Below, piece after piece: positions 36,062 to 47,567 of a stretch of 64,000 bases of DNA. The notes under the pieces were generated by a model that searched no databases, had not been told where the DNA came from, and saw only the letters and a program-made list of their open reading frames with translations. Every line of letters starts with the position of its first letter. The stretch's first letter is position 1. This stretch comes from Hydrangea macrophylla (Eukaryota > Streptophyta > Magnoliopsida > Cornales > Hydrangeaceae). The stretch covers positions 70,107,045 through 70,171,044 of the forward strand of contig CM066985.1 of the NCBI GenBank assembly GCA_033977485.1, given 5' to 3'. Both the position numbers and the translations under genes were made by a program.

Positions 36062-36377
36062 TGTCCTTATACATATTAACTACTTTTGACTAGTAGCTCT
36101 ATCTCTTTTTGCAAACTGTATTTACATGCATCAGAGTATAGGGCAATGAGCCTATTTTTGTGACATTAACTCTTGCATGGATAATATGCGTCCTAACCCA
36201 TACAGATAGGGTAGGCATTAACTTATCATACACGCTTTTTGTATCAACTTGACAAGAAGTTATACATATAGAATTACTCTTTTGAATGTTATTGTTGTTT
36301 AAATTGTTTACCCTTACTACCTCATATCATTGCTTCATGTATGTTTCTCATTCTTGTATCATTGACATGCATTTAGA

Positions 36378-37345
36378 ATGGCTGGGAGATAAAGGAGGAA
36401 CAGGAATTTGCTTGTGGAGGCACCTTTGGCTGCTGATCCCACAGGAATGTTTGAAGCTTTTGTAAGGCGCTTGGAGAGGATCAGTAATATGAATGAAAAT
36501 CGACGAGACCGTCAAACTAGGGATAAGCTGCTGGAAAGATTTCGTGCACTAAGGCCCGAACAGTTTGCGGGTACTGCGGAACCCTGGAAATTAGAATAAT
36601 GGTTAAGGCAAATGGAACGTATGTTCGAAGTAGTTCACTGCAGTGAAGTGGATAAGAGGAGGTTAGCTACCTTCTAATTAACCGATGCTGCCGCAGACTA
36701 GTGGAACTCGGTGATAGCCACCATTGGAAACATAGCTTCTATGGGAATGATGTGGACTGCATTTAAGGGGAGATTTTTAGAAAAGTATTTTCAGGCTATA
36801 GAGAGGTACAAGAGGGAGAAGGAATTCATGGATTTGACTCAGGGAACTAAATCGGTACAAGAGTACACCACTCAGTTCGAGAGACTGTCTCGGTTTGCCC
36901 CTCACATGGTTGATACTGAGGAAAAGATGATCCGTAAGTATAACCAAGGGTTGACACCGCAGATTCGCCGCCTAACTCTCGGTCACCTAGATAAGTCTTT
37001 TGAGGGACTCGTTGGCTTGGCCACTGATTTGGAAGAAGATGCTCAAGTGAACCGCAAGCAATTCAAATTTCGACCACCTCAAAGGGGTAACTTTTGAAAT
37101 AAGCCACCAACTTATCGTAACCAATAGCAGAAGAGAAATTTTGATGGAAGCAAGAAGACCCAGGCTATCACCTATCCGACTCAGCCCCGAGTTGGAGAAG
37201 GAAGTAGTGGTGGAAAGTGCTTTAACTGTGGCAACCCCGGTCATCTGGCCCGAGATTGCAAGGCACCAAGGCGTGTTACTCAGCAAGGCATAGTCTGCTA
37301 CAACTGTGGTGAACCAGGTCACATCAGCAAGTTCTGCACTGCTCC
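36378..37345 (+). pseudogene. gag: Gag (degenerate) with two zinc knuckles
   Basis: The ATG at 36378 opens MAGR and meets TAA at 36390. Other stops follow near 36597, 36676 and 37096. The Gag core is recognisable (FRALRPEQFAG, FKGRFLEKYF, EFMDLTQGTKSVQEY). The knuckles [14 protein letters not shown] and [14 protein letters not shown] lie at about 37219-37340. Confidence 0.85.
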
Positions 37346-37352
37346 TAAGCAA

Positions 37353-40100
37353 GTGACTTATGGTCAACAGAGTCAGACTCGCCTTAATGCTGTTATTCCC
37401 GATGCCGCTGGGTATGATGGAGCCATTTATGAAGAAGGAGATTATGGAGAAGCTCAACCTAATCAGCAAGCACTGGAAGGTACATTGACTCTGTTTAACT
37501 CTCAAGTTAAAATTTTATTTGATACGGGTGCTGCTCTTTCATTCATATATGTTAATACTATTCGAAGACTGGGTATCCTACTACACCGTTTAGAGAAAGC
37601 TTTGAGGGCTACCTCACCCTTAGGAGCCGCAGTCAAGTTAGGACATGTGTGCAAGGATTGTCCCTTACGATTAGGAGATCGTGAAATCCCTGCAAGGCTA
37701 ATTGATCTATCAATGAAGGGGTTTGACGTAATCCTAGGTATGGATTGGCTCTCTCAGAATCAAGCAAAGTTGGATTATGCGAGGAAGAGAATTACATTCT
37801 CCGACAATGGGAATCAATCCTTTGATTTCCAATGTAACCCTTTGGGAGATATGTTCCTCACGAGGTATTTGGCTAACATCGAAGTCGTCATTACAGAAGT
37901 GATAGTGTCGTCTATACCTGTAGTCAAGGACTTCAAAGAAGTATTTCAAGACATTTCTTGTTTACCACCTGAGAGAAGTATAGAGTTCTGTAATGAGTTT
38001 ATACCAGGTACCGTTCTGATCACTAAAGTCCCCTACAGAATGGCCCCCGCCGAACTGTCAATTGAACCGAGGAACTGTCAATTGAACAAGTTTAAGAGCT
38101 TGAGAATCTGGGTTTTGTATGTCCAAGTACATCACCTTGGGGAGCACCAGTGTTATTCGTGAAAAAAGAAGGATGGAACACTTCGATTGTGTATCGATTA
38201 CAGAGAATTGAACCGAGTAACTATCAAGAATAAGTATCCCTTACCTCGGATCGACGATTTGTTTGATCAACTACAGGGAGCTACAACATTATCCAAGATA
38301 GACCTACGGTCGGGATATCATCAGTTGAGGGTACGAAAGGAAGATATAACTAAGACTGCTTTCAGAACCCGGTATGGTCACTATGAATTTTTTGGTGATG
38401 CCGGTTGGAATGACGAATGCCCCGACAGTGTTCATGGATTTAATGAATAGAGTGTTCAAGTCTTATTTGGATCAGTTTGTCATCGTCTTCATAGATGATA
38501 TCTTGATCTATTCTAAGTCGACAGAAGAACACGAGCAACATCTATGAATTGCAATGCAGACACTCAAGGAACACCAGTTGTATGCTAAATTTAGTAAGTG
38601 TGAGTTCTGGTTGCAAGAAGCAAAATTTTTGGCACACAAGGTTTCATCCCAAGGAATTTCTGTGGATTCATACAAGACAGATGCGGTATCAAACTGGGTT
38701 AGGCCAACCAACCCTACGGAGGTTAGAAGTTTCCTTGGACTTGCAGGTTATTACCGGAGATTTGTCGAGGGATTCTCTAAGATAGCCGCACCTTTGACCG
38801 GATTGACCAGGAAAGCTCAGAAGTTTGACTGGACAGAGAAACATGAGCGCGTCTTTCGAGAATTAAAAGAGAGACTCACCACCGCACTGGTACTGGCTAA
38901 ACCCAAGCCTGATGAGAAGTTCACTATCTTTAGTAACGCATCATATTAAGGATTAGGTTGTGTACTTATGCAAGATGGTAGAGTTATCACCTACGGATCT
39001 AGACAGGTGAAATTGAATGAGTTGAACTACCCCATCCATGATTTGGAATTGGCAGCAGTGATTTTTGCACTCAAAATCTGGAGACATTATCTATACAGTG
39101 AGAAGTTTGATCTGTTCTCCGATCACAAGAATCTGAAATATTTATTCACCCAGAAAGAGTTGAACATGAGACAACACAGATGGATGGAGCTGATTAAAGA
39201 TTACAATTTCACATTAGAATACTACCCTGGTAAAGCTAATGTGGTCGCTGATGCTTTGAGTTGGCAAACTGGTGAGATGATTGCCTCCTTAATGGTTAGA
39301 GAATGGCGAACATTGGAGACGTTGGCCGAGTTTAATGTGCAGGATACTAAGGAAGGAGAAGGGCAACTAATTGGATGTCGTATCCTACAGCCTATGCTTC
39401 TTGACCGCATCATTGAAGCACAAAAGAAGACGAGAAGTTTCAGATATAGGTTGTGAAGATGTCAGAAAAAGATCCAGCAGAATGGAAGGTGGGAAAGGAT
39501 GGAGGATACAAATGTAGAGACAGATTCTGTGTACCAGATTGTAGAGATTTGGGAAATGATATTCTGGGAGAAGCACATAAGTCAAGATATACAATTCACT
39601 CAGGAGGAGCCAAGATGTACAAAGACTTGAAAAGAAATTTTTGGTGGAAAGGTATGAAGAAGGACGTAGCCGATTTCGTATCCAAGTGTTTGACGTGTCA
39701 ACAAGTCAAAGCCGAACATCAGAGGCCTTCAGGATTGTTGCAGCCGTTACCTATTCCAGGCTGGAAGTGGGAGCACATCACCATGGATTTTGTAGTGGGA
39801 TTGCCTCGATCTCAACAGAATCATGATGCTATCTGGGTGATTGTTGATAGATTAATGACTAAATTGGCTCATTTCATTGCTTGCAGTATGACATACCTGG
39901 TAGAAAGGATGCATTGGATGTACATACAAGAAGTTGTGCGACTACATGGTGCACCTGTGTCAATTGTGTCAGACCGTGAAGCACGTTTTACTTATGGATT
40001 TTGGGAAAGTCTGCAAGAAGCTATAAGAACCTCGCTCAAGATGAGTACCACTTTTCACCCTCGGGGTTTTTGGCAATTGAATATTAGTTCGGATACATGC
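37353..40100 (+). pseudogene. pol: Pol (degenerate): protease, RT, RNase H, partial integrase
   Basis: Visible landmarks are protease [12 protein letters not shown] (about 37510), [22 protein letters not shown] (38187), the RT metal site FIDDILIYS (about 38490), RNase H ending in FSNASY (a stop follows at 38946) with [15 protein letters not shown], and integrase HHCC region to DFVVGLPRSQ and VSIVSDREARF. Stops and frameshifts occur near 38160, 38390, 38545, 38946 and 39454. The integrase glutamate region is lost. No function is possible. Confidence 0.88.
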
Positions 40101-40455
40101 TCTGGATTAAATATTTGGTTGTACAAAAATCAGGGTGTGACACCAATTCATCATCCATCACCTTTACTTCATGATTATATACCCACATTTTACTATCATG
40201 AGGTTCTGAAGAATCAAAGGAGAATTGAGTGAATCAAGCCACCATTGGAGCTTGCATGTGAAGCTCTTAGAGATCAACATACATATTTATACATTTCATC
40301 ATATTCTTCATCATCTAGTTCATCTAGATCTTGGTGAGTACTCATACTCACTCTTAATCCATGTTTTTTTGAAGTTAATTGATGAGTTCATAGCGTGTAT
40401 GCCACCTACATTGAAGTTTAAAATGAAATTCTGTTATAAAATAACCAATCTGTCA

Positions 40456-40550
40456 AACCCGAGTGCTCGGACCAAGTGCGAACGCTCGAGTCCAACGAGC
40501 AGGCCAGGCCTGAGCGCTCGAGAGGCGCGAGTGCTCGAGTTCAGCAGTAC
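40456..40550. repeat. GAGCGCTCGAG-type palindrome cluster
   Basis: Words CGAGTGCTCGG, GAACGCTCGAG, GAGCGCTCGAG and CGAGTGCTCGAG occur within 95 bp, with an outlying CCGAGCGCTTGAG near 40757. It is an isolated GC-rich patch in the LTR. Confidence 0.75.
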
Positions 40551-41084
40551 TTAGAAGATAGTTATTGCATGTTATATTTAAGATGATCTATGAGATGTAC
40601 GATGGTACTATGAGCTGAGTTAGTTGTACCTTGTGATATACTTGTTAATCATGTTTGTATGTGCTTGAATGAAGCTGTACTTTATGCTAATTAAATAGTA
40701 CTCTCTAAATATACATCTTATAATATAATATAAAGATGGAGGAATATTGATCTCCCGAGCGCTTGAGCCTTCTGATTTTGGTATAAAATGTTTTTTTTAT
40801 AGTAAGTTAATAATGAATTGAACTGGTAAGACTTATACATGCGAGGTACGTAAACTCGATAATGATAACGTGATAAGTAGATAATATGATATCCCGGTGA
40901 TGATGCGCATTAACGACTTGTACCACGCGCGTTAGTTATGGTTGCGTAAGCTGCGATTACGAGATCAATAACAATGTGGATATAATAAAAGCTATTAACG
41001 AGATGATCATATTCGTCGGTCTAGCTCTTATGTTTCATCCGTAAAAGAGTAATGAGTACCATGCTGTTATGCGAGTATTACTAA

Positions 41085-41430
41085 AGGCCAAGTCAGGCAT
41101 AGATGTCAGATAAAAGGCCAAGGTGGGCGAGTGATGTGGTAGTACCTCATCGGTACTGTCGTAAAAAGAGTACTCGACCATTTGGGTTGTATGGGTGAGC
41201 CAGTTAAGTCTGTCAAAATACCTAAGGCCAAGTTGGGCATAGTTAAGAAGGCCAAGTTGGGCATAGATGAAAGGTAACCTAACGCTCGTAAGGCGCAATG
41301 TTCCCAGGGCTGAATGGAATAAGATGGGATTACCAAAGGCCAAGTTAGGCATAGTTAAAAGGCCAAGTTGGGCATAGATGAAAGGTAACCTAACGGCCGT
41401 AAGGCGACGATGTTCCAAGCCCAATGGCAT
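41085..41430 (+). repeat. Tandem repeat AAGGCCAAGTTGGGCATAG
   Basis: Six or so copies of AAGGCCAAGTTGGGCATAG. Two of them are followed by ATGAAAGGTAACCTAACG and a CGTAAGGCG word. It lies in the 3' LTR-like sequence, in a position like the tandem repeat of the 5' LTR. Confidence 0.8.
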
Positions 41431-42217
41431 TTTATGCCAGATTGCATGCAAAGAGTCAAGTCTGTAAAGATTGGATCAATGATCCAAAGTATGTCGAGTT
41501 TGTGAAAGATTGAACAGTTGGTTCAACGCGGATTGTCGAGTTAGTGTCGATTGGACCAATAGTCCAAAGAGGTCAGTCGGTTAGTGTTAGTTGAGTTTCC
41601 AAGTTCGAGTATTGTCGGTTAAATCTCCAGACTAAGGTAATACGTCAAGACTGGGAATAGTAAGACTTAATGATGAGGTTTTCTAAAGTATAAAAAGGGA
41701 ATGCTTTACTTATTAACGGGTTAAAAAAGTTTTCAGAGCACGTTCAAGTGTAGTAGGTTTACTCACTCAGTTTGTAGTACAGCTGATGACTTTTATGTTC
41801 AGGACGATCAAATGTCCAGATCTTGCAGAGGCAGAGTACCCGGGCGAGGAGTACGCCAAGGAAGGCTATGCTTTCAAAAGTTAGCTGGCAGAAGCCGAAG
41901 ACTTTTAGTTTATCTATCTTTTGGTTATGTTGAGGCACTAGGTGTCAGGCTTATTATTATGTTGTAGGGCTTATGCTCAAGATATTATTCCCCTTTCCAT
42001 CCTCTTCTCTATGATAATGTAATTATGAAGTGTATGACTCTGATGTTTAATATATAAGTATGCCTAGACCACCATGATATTATTGTTGTTTGTTATTTAT
42101 GATATTGGTTCTTTTTGTTATGGAAAATCATGAGGTATTCAACCTGCTACGGACCTACGGACCCAAAAGAGAAAATGTTTAAAATATTCCTATTTTGGCT
42201 ACTCCGGGGCGTGACAC

Positions 42218-42554
42218 TATAGGAGACCCCAATTCTACCCAATTTCCACCCCCTCCCCCCTCCCAAAAAACAATGAAAAATAAATAATAATAATAATTAT
42301 TCTACCTAAGTAAATTTCTCTCACAAACAATGGCACAAACCCCTGCTTCTTTAGATCAATGCAAAATCTAAACTCTAAAGAGTCAAACAAACCAACCAAT
42401 ACTTAAATCTTGAATCGACATCACTTGGAAGGACGATGAAGCTACAATCTGGTGCACAAGAAAGCAATATATTTATATTTATATATATACACCTCCGTAT
42501 ATATGTGTAGAGAGAGAGGAAGACAAAAGTTATATATATACACCCCTATATATA

Positions 42555-42587
<33 letters not shown>

Positions 42588-42677
42588 AGAGAATAGAACA
42601 ACAGAAAAGGGCTGCAAAAGGAAAACTGTGAAATTAATTTATGATTTCTATGTAATCTTTGGAATCAGATTATATTA
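42218..42677. other. AT-rich sequence with GA microsatellites
   Basis: Two related blocks (TATATATACACC(T/C)C and a GAGA run) at about 42481-42520 and 42533-42592. No gene. Confidence 0.5.
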
Positions 42678-42860
42678 AGAGTAGTGCTACGCAAACTCCA
42701 AAATCCACATTGAAATCCACACAGGACAATCGTGGCCGTTGATTTCAATGGGATCCACGAGGGACCTATGTGGAACCCATTAGAGCCCCACCAAAATCAA
42801 CGGCCACGATTGTTTTGTGTGGATTTCAGTGTGAATTTTGGAGTGTGCCTAGCATTGTTG
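42678..42860. mobile_element. hAT-type palindromic MITE, TSD TTATATTA
   Basis: The arms carry CTCCAAAATCCACATTGAAA and the complementary GGATTTCAGTGTGAATTTTG, ends AGAGTAGTGCTA and (reverse complement) AACAATGCTAGG. The exact 8-bp repeat TTATATTA flanks it (42670-42677, 42861-42868). Confidence 0.88.
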
Positions 42861-43550
42861 TTATATTATCTCAAATAAGACTTTGACTCCTTTAATTTTG
42901 TCTCTTTCTTATTACTGATTACTAGATTTGGGTTTCTTTTCTTGTTCATTACTTATTCCCAGATTTGGTTTTTTTTTCCTCCTTTGTTAGATTGCATTAT
43001 AAGAAAAAGGCATCTATACATCACATAGAAGTGCAAACCATTCTTGTATAGAGAAGAAAGCCCAGATTAAAATTGAATATTAAGATTTAGATAGAAGAAA
43101 TTTGGGTTTCTTCCAAAGATTAAAATAGTTATCATGAAAGAGCTTGTCGTTCCTCTTTTTATCATCTAAAAGGACTGAATTTTATTAATGTTTTTAATTG
43201 GTGTAGTTGTCTATTTGATTGAATTGATGAAGGTAAGAGAGAGAATCATAACAGGGATGGTGAGACAGAGAGCCTACAATTTCTTTAAATACAAACAAAG
43301 ATAAAAATATCTTGGTGACGTGTCAATGTTGGGATATATATGCTAGTGACGTGTTGATGTCCAATTCATCCGGTAGATAATTTAGGTGCACTATTTCAGT
43401 GCCTCTAGCAGCACTCTAGATAAGAGCATCAACAATGGGAAGGTTTATAGGATAACTTACCTTTAAAGCCATCAACAACGCGGGCATTTCAGCTAATGTA
43501 TAGGATAGTAAAACTTACGAAAACTTAACTTTGTGGTAGCACTAAGTTTC
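42861..43550. other. AT-rich sequence, no gene recognised
   Basis: Contains a possible MITE start near 43425 (GAGCATCAACAATGGGAAGG) whose partner end I cannot see. Confidence 0.4.
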
Positions 43551-43584
43551 AGTAATGTAGGGAGAAACAGCATAAGTTGTGTCG

Positions 43585-44400
43585 CCAAAGTTCAAACGAC
43601 ACATGATGTGCCGCCCTACTCCACACGGCACATGTTGTGCCACCCACTCCTATATGGCCCACCTTATGCTGTTTGGTCCAAACATGTTTAATTTTGAATG
43701 GTATTTTAAAATTTACCAACAGTTGTAGAACGAGTGCACACTTTTCCAACTGTCGCGCATTTTGAACCTGTAACCTTATTTGTTGATCTCAGTTTTGCCA
43801 TCAGAGGCATGCGACTTTTCGTAGACAACATGACCAAAATCTTCAGTCGATTCTTCTTGAGTACGTGATTGTGTTGTGTTTGTAGAATTAATGATGGTGA
43901 GTACTCTTTTTCCCAAACAATCGATGCATCATACTTGTTGGAAGAGAATAAAATAAGAAAGAAAATTAAATTAAATTTAAACTAATACCAAAACCAAAAC
44001 AAAGAAAATCAAATTGAAAATAAATTATTATTTTGTGGGAGAAACTCGAAACGAGAATTGTTTTTGGGAGAAAACCAAAATGAAAAAAATTTAACAATAA
44101 ACACACATATGTTTATTTTTGCTCAAATAATAAACAAACATACATACAATTTGAGAGAGTTGTGTCCTCAAATGTTTATTAGATGAATTGTGACCGTTGG
44201 GATTGTGGCCGTTGGGAATAGATCTGTTGGGATTAGTTGTGGGAGAATGACCATTGGGATGACACAGCACACATTGTGCTGCATGAAACACACGGCACAT
44301 GATGAGCCGCATGAAGTAAACGGCACATGATGAGCCGCATATTGCTCATGGCACATGATGTGCTGCCCCATTCCTCACGGCACATGATGTGCTATCCCAT
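43585..44400. repeat. Two clusters of the palindrome CGGCACATGATGTGCCG
   Basis: The first cluster (about 43595-43650) and the second (about 44255-44395) together hold about eight copies or one-to-three-base variants of this 17-bp palindrome, as in GGCACATGATGAGCCGC. They lie on both sides of an AT-rich core of about 600 bp, just left of the Harbinger element. Confidence 0.75.
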
Positions 44401-44454
44401 GTACTCCCCACTGCTAACACCTTCTTCCATGTACAATAACTTAGCCTAAGGGTG

Positions 44455-47040
44455 TGTTTAATAACTCTAATAAGTGCTAAAAATGAAAATTTTCAGTACT
44501 TATTCCTTTTCCATGTGTTTGATAATGCTTAAAAGGTTTTCACTTAATTGAAAAGTTACCAAAATATCTGCTGAAAATAATCAGCCCAAAAAAGCTACTA
44601 AAAACAATTGGAGAATAGGCTCCGTGATTTTCCCTTTTTTTAAATTTTGGCTTTTGACCATATTGCCCTCAAATGTCCTCTCAAGTTACGTATATACAAT
44701 GGCCATTCATGAACCCTCTGTGTCGTACGGGAATAAGAAGGGGGAGAAGATAGGAGATCGTTTACTCGGGTGAAGACGGTGGATCGACTTTCTTCTTCAA
44801 CCTTCGTCGCACAAATCAGGTGAAGTTTCCTCATTTTGTTAATCATTTTTTTTTTCTTTTTTGTGATAATTTTGATCTCCAAAATGAATTTTAGTCTTCT
44901 AAAAAAAATGAATTTTTAGAACCAAATCTGTGATGATGTAGAATGTAGAATACAAGCATAGCAAATTTTAATTATTTTATCTCTTTTGCATTCTTTGCAT
45001 TGATTTGATGGTAAAAAAATTTCGAATATAAAAAAGAGTCATGCTACAGAATATCATGGTTGAGCAGATTTGCATTCTTTGCTTACTTGATTGGATTTTG
45101 GTTTTGGGACCATAAAGAAGGTCTCTAGAATGCTATTGTTGGTTAATGCATTAGAGGTGTTTGATGATTGGTCTGAGAGGGTTTTTTTTTTTTTTTGGTG
45201 GGTTTGGGTTGCTGGGTGTTAATTAAGGTCAGCATTGAAGCCATGATATCCATTTACTAGGCCAAATTGTGCAATATAAGGCCTCAGGCCCCCAACTAAC
45301 TTTTCAAAAAATACTAATAGGGAAATTGCTTATATTATTTGAATCTCAAAAATAGTTACATCAGTTAAGGATGTAAAAAGAAATTGGTAAATAAATTCAT
45401 GGAAAAGAAAATACAAACATACATACATAGGTTCAAGTTGTGAGCCCAATCAACCAGCCTACCAGAATACACCTCATTTAGTGCAAACTTTCTATGAACT
45501 CCAATTAACTAGCCCACCAGAATATCACCTCATTTTCGAATTGAGTTCAAGTTGTGAGCTCATGTAGTCCCGAATTCTGCTATCATCCTGTAGCATCACA
45601 ATTTCCATTTATCAACTCCACGCACACATAAACACACATACATAGGTTTATATATCTATAAATACATTGGCAGTAAATTACTTGAACTCCCTAAGTTGAA
45701 TGAGTTGACGATTTAAAATCCTACTTCCACAAGACTCCCTTATGCATGTGTGTGTGTGTGTGTGTGTATAGACAGAGAATAGTCTGTACCTTAGCAAGCT
45801 TATAGAAATTGTACATTTCCTCAACATACTCCACAACTGATCTTTGGATCTATGGGTGAGTCCACAAGCAGCCTATAATCAAATCAAACACATAGCACAC
45901 ATAAGATTGGATACATAACATATACACCTACATTAAATTAGGTCTCTACCTAGTCTATGCCTTCTAGAACCTTTCATTAATGGTAGAAAGTATAGATAAT
46001 GATCTTTCTTTGTCATGTCATTCCTTATATGACCATTTTGGTTTCCATGTCGATTGATTTGCTGACTTTCCTAGTATGAATGCCTACCCAATCATATCAT
46101 TAATGTACTTAGCTACATTAATAGTTGATAAAATACTATATGCACTCAAAGTTTGTATCAGAATAGATACTATTGGTATTTATATAAGTGCAATGAAATT
46201 GCCAAAGCTATTTGTTTGCTCTCACAACACTACCAAATAACTTTATGGGAATATAACTCTTAAGGAGATGTGGAAGTAACAAAACAGCTTTGGCAATGAC
46301 AATGTTCTTCACAACACACAAAGGCTTTGCACAATTTGCTAACATAGGACATCATTATGTACTAAGTTTTCCTAGGAGGCATTATGCTTACTTCAAGTCC
46401 CATTTTTCTTATCACATTGGCTCTCTGATCCATGTGTCACTGCAATAATATTCACCAGAAAATACTATTTTTATTAAAACTATCTGGTTGCTTTCCTTGC
46501 ATGCCAATTAATCTGTAGGTATTCTATTTACGAGAAACTGTAAAAGCAACGAAACTATTTTAACACTATCCTTTGGACCTTCTTTGTAAACAAAGGCTTT
46601 ACATGATGTGATATATAGGGCAAGATAATGCTATGTACTTCGTGGACTTCAAATCTAGTTTTTCCTACGATATTGACACTTTCCTTTACCAATCACTGAA
46701 ATACTTCGTGGACTTCAAATCCAGCTCATTGAAGAACCATTCAAGCCTCAAACATTGGATTCGAGTTTTACTTCTCAACATTTTGTCTTAAAAGGTTCAT
46801 TGTTATATAATTCTGTTGATATAGATTTTTTTTGTTTAAATTACGATGCAGTTTCAAATTGAGAAAACTTTGATTCAATTGGGATTACGATACAATTGAT
46901 ATTCTTTGTTATATATGTCTTAGGGCGCTTTAGCAATAGAGTAATGTTATGCTTGCAAAATTAAATTCTAATTCAATTATGGTAGAAATAAAAAATAGAA
47001 AATAGAAGAAGTGAAACATGGTTTTATAAATTCGTATGTA
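44455..47040. other. 5' part of the Harbinger element, non-coding
   Basis: Leader and intron-like sequence. A CAG|GTGAAG donor-like site occurs at about 44820. It contains a GT microsatellite (about 45748-45770) and duplicated patches such as CAGCCTACCAGAATA / TAGCCCACCAGAATA near 45460-45520. No further gene is recognised. Confidence 0.45.
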
Positions 47041-47567
47041 TTTATATGCCTGGTATGTGTAGGATGTCTAGTGAAAATGCGAGTAGAGCTAATTGGAAGG
47101 ATCCAGAGTTGGTGAAATTTTATCTCGACTTGTGCATTGAAGAAGTAAGCAACAAAGGTAAAAATGGTGGCAGTTTAAAGAAGGAGTCTTGGCAAAATAT
47201 CGAAACGCTATTTCTTGAGAAAAAAAATGTTAAAGTTAACAAGGCACAACTGAAAATTTTGTGGAATTACTCAAAGAAGAAATACACAATATGGTCAAAT
47301 TTGGTGACAATTGCAGTTGTCATGGATTTAACCCAGAAACTAATACCATGAATTGGAATGCTGAAAGATGGGATGACTACATAAAGGTAATAGAGAAAAA
47401 AAATCAATGACTTGCACATTATCAGTATTTTGTATTTATAATTATAATATAAGTGTATTTTTTTTTAATTTAATTTATAACAGGGAAATCCATATGTAAA
47501 ACAATTTCAGTACATTGGGTTACAAAATGCAGAAGAGATGAAATTTTTATTTGACAGTATAGCCGCT

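Larger units (their letters stand above)
35243..40135 (+). mobile_element. Internal region of a decayed Ty3/gypsy retrotransposon
   Basis: It contains the primer-binding site, the extra ORF, gag (from 36378), protease, reverse transcriptase, RNase H and part of integrase, all with multiple stops and frameshifts. After the integrase core motif around STTFHP (about 40055) homology ends. The C-terminal third of integrase and any chromodomain are gone. Confidence 0.85.
40136..42217 (+). repeat. 3' LTR-like sequence of a different subfamily
   Basis: The right end GGGGCGTGACA (42207-42217) resembles the end of the 5' LTR, and TTTACTCACTCAG at about 41757 parallels its ACTCACT word. The bodies, however, differ in sequence. 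TGTGACACC at 40136 is a possible left edge. It carries its own palindrome cluster and its own tandem repeat. Confidence 0.55.

Noticed and set aside
40225..40554. 109-codon frame after the truncated integrase
   Set aside because: Located in the LTR-like region across the GAGCGCTC cluster; no recognisable domain.
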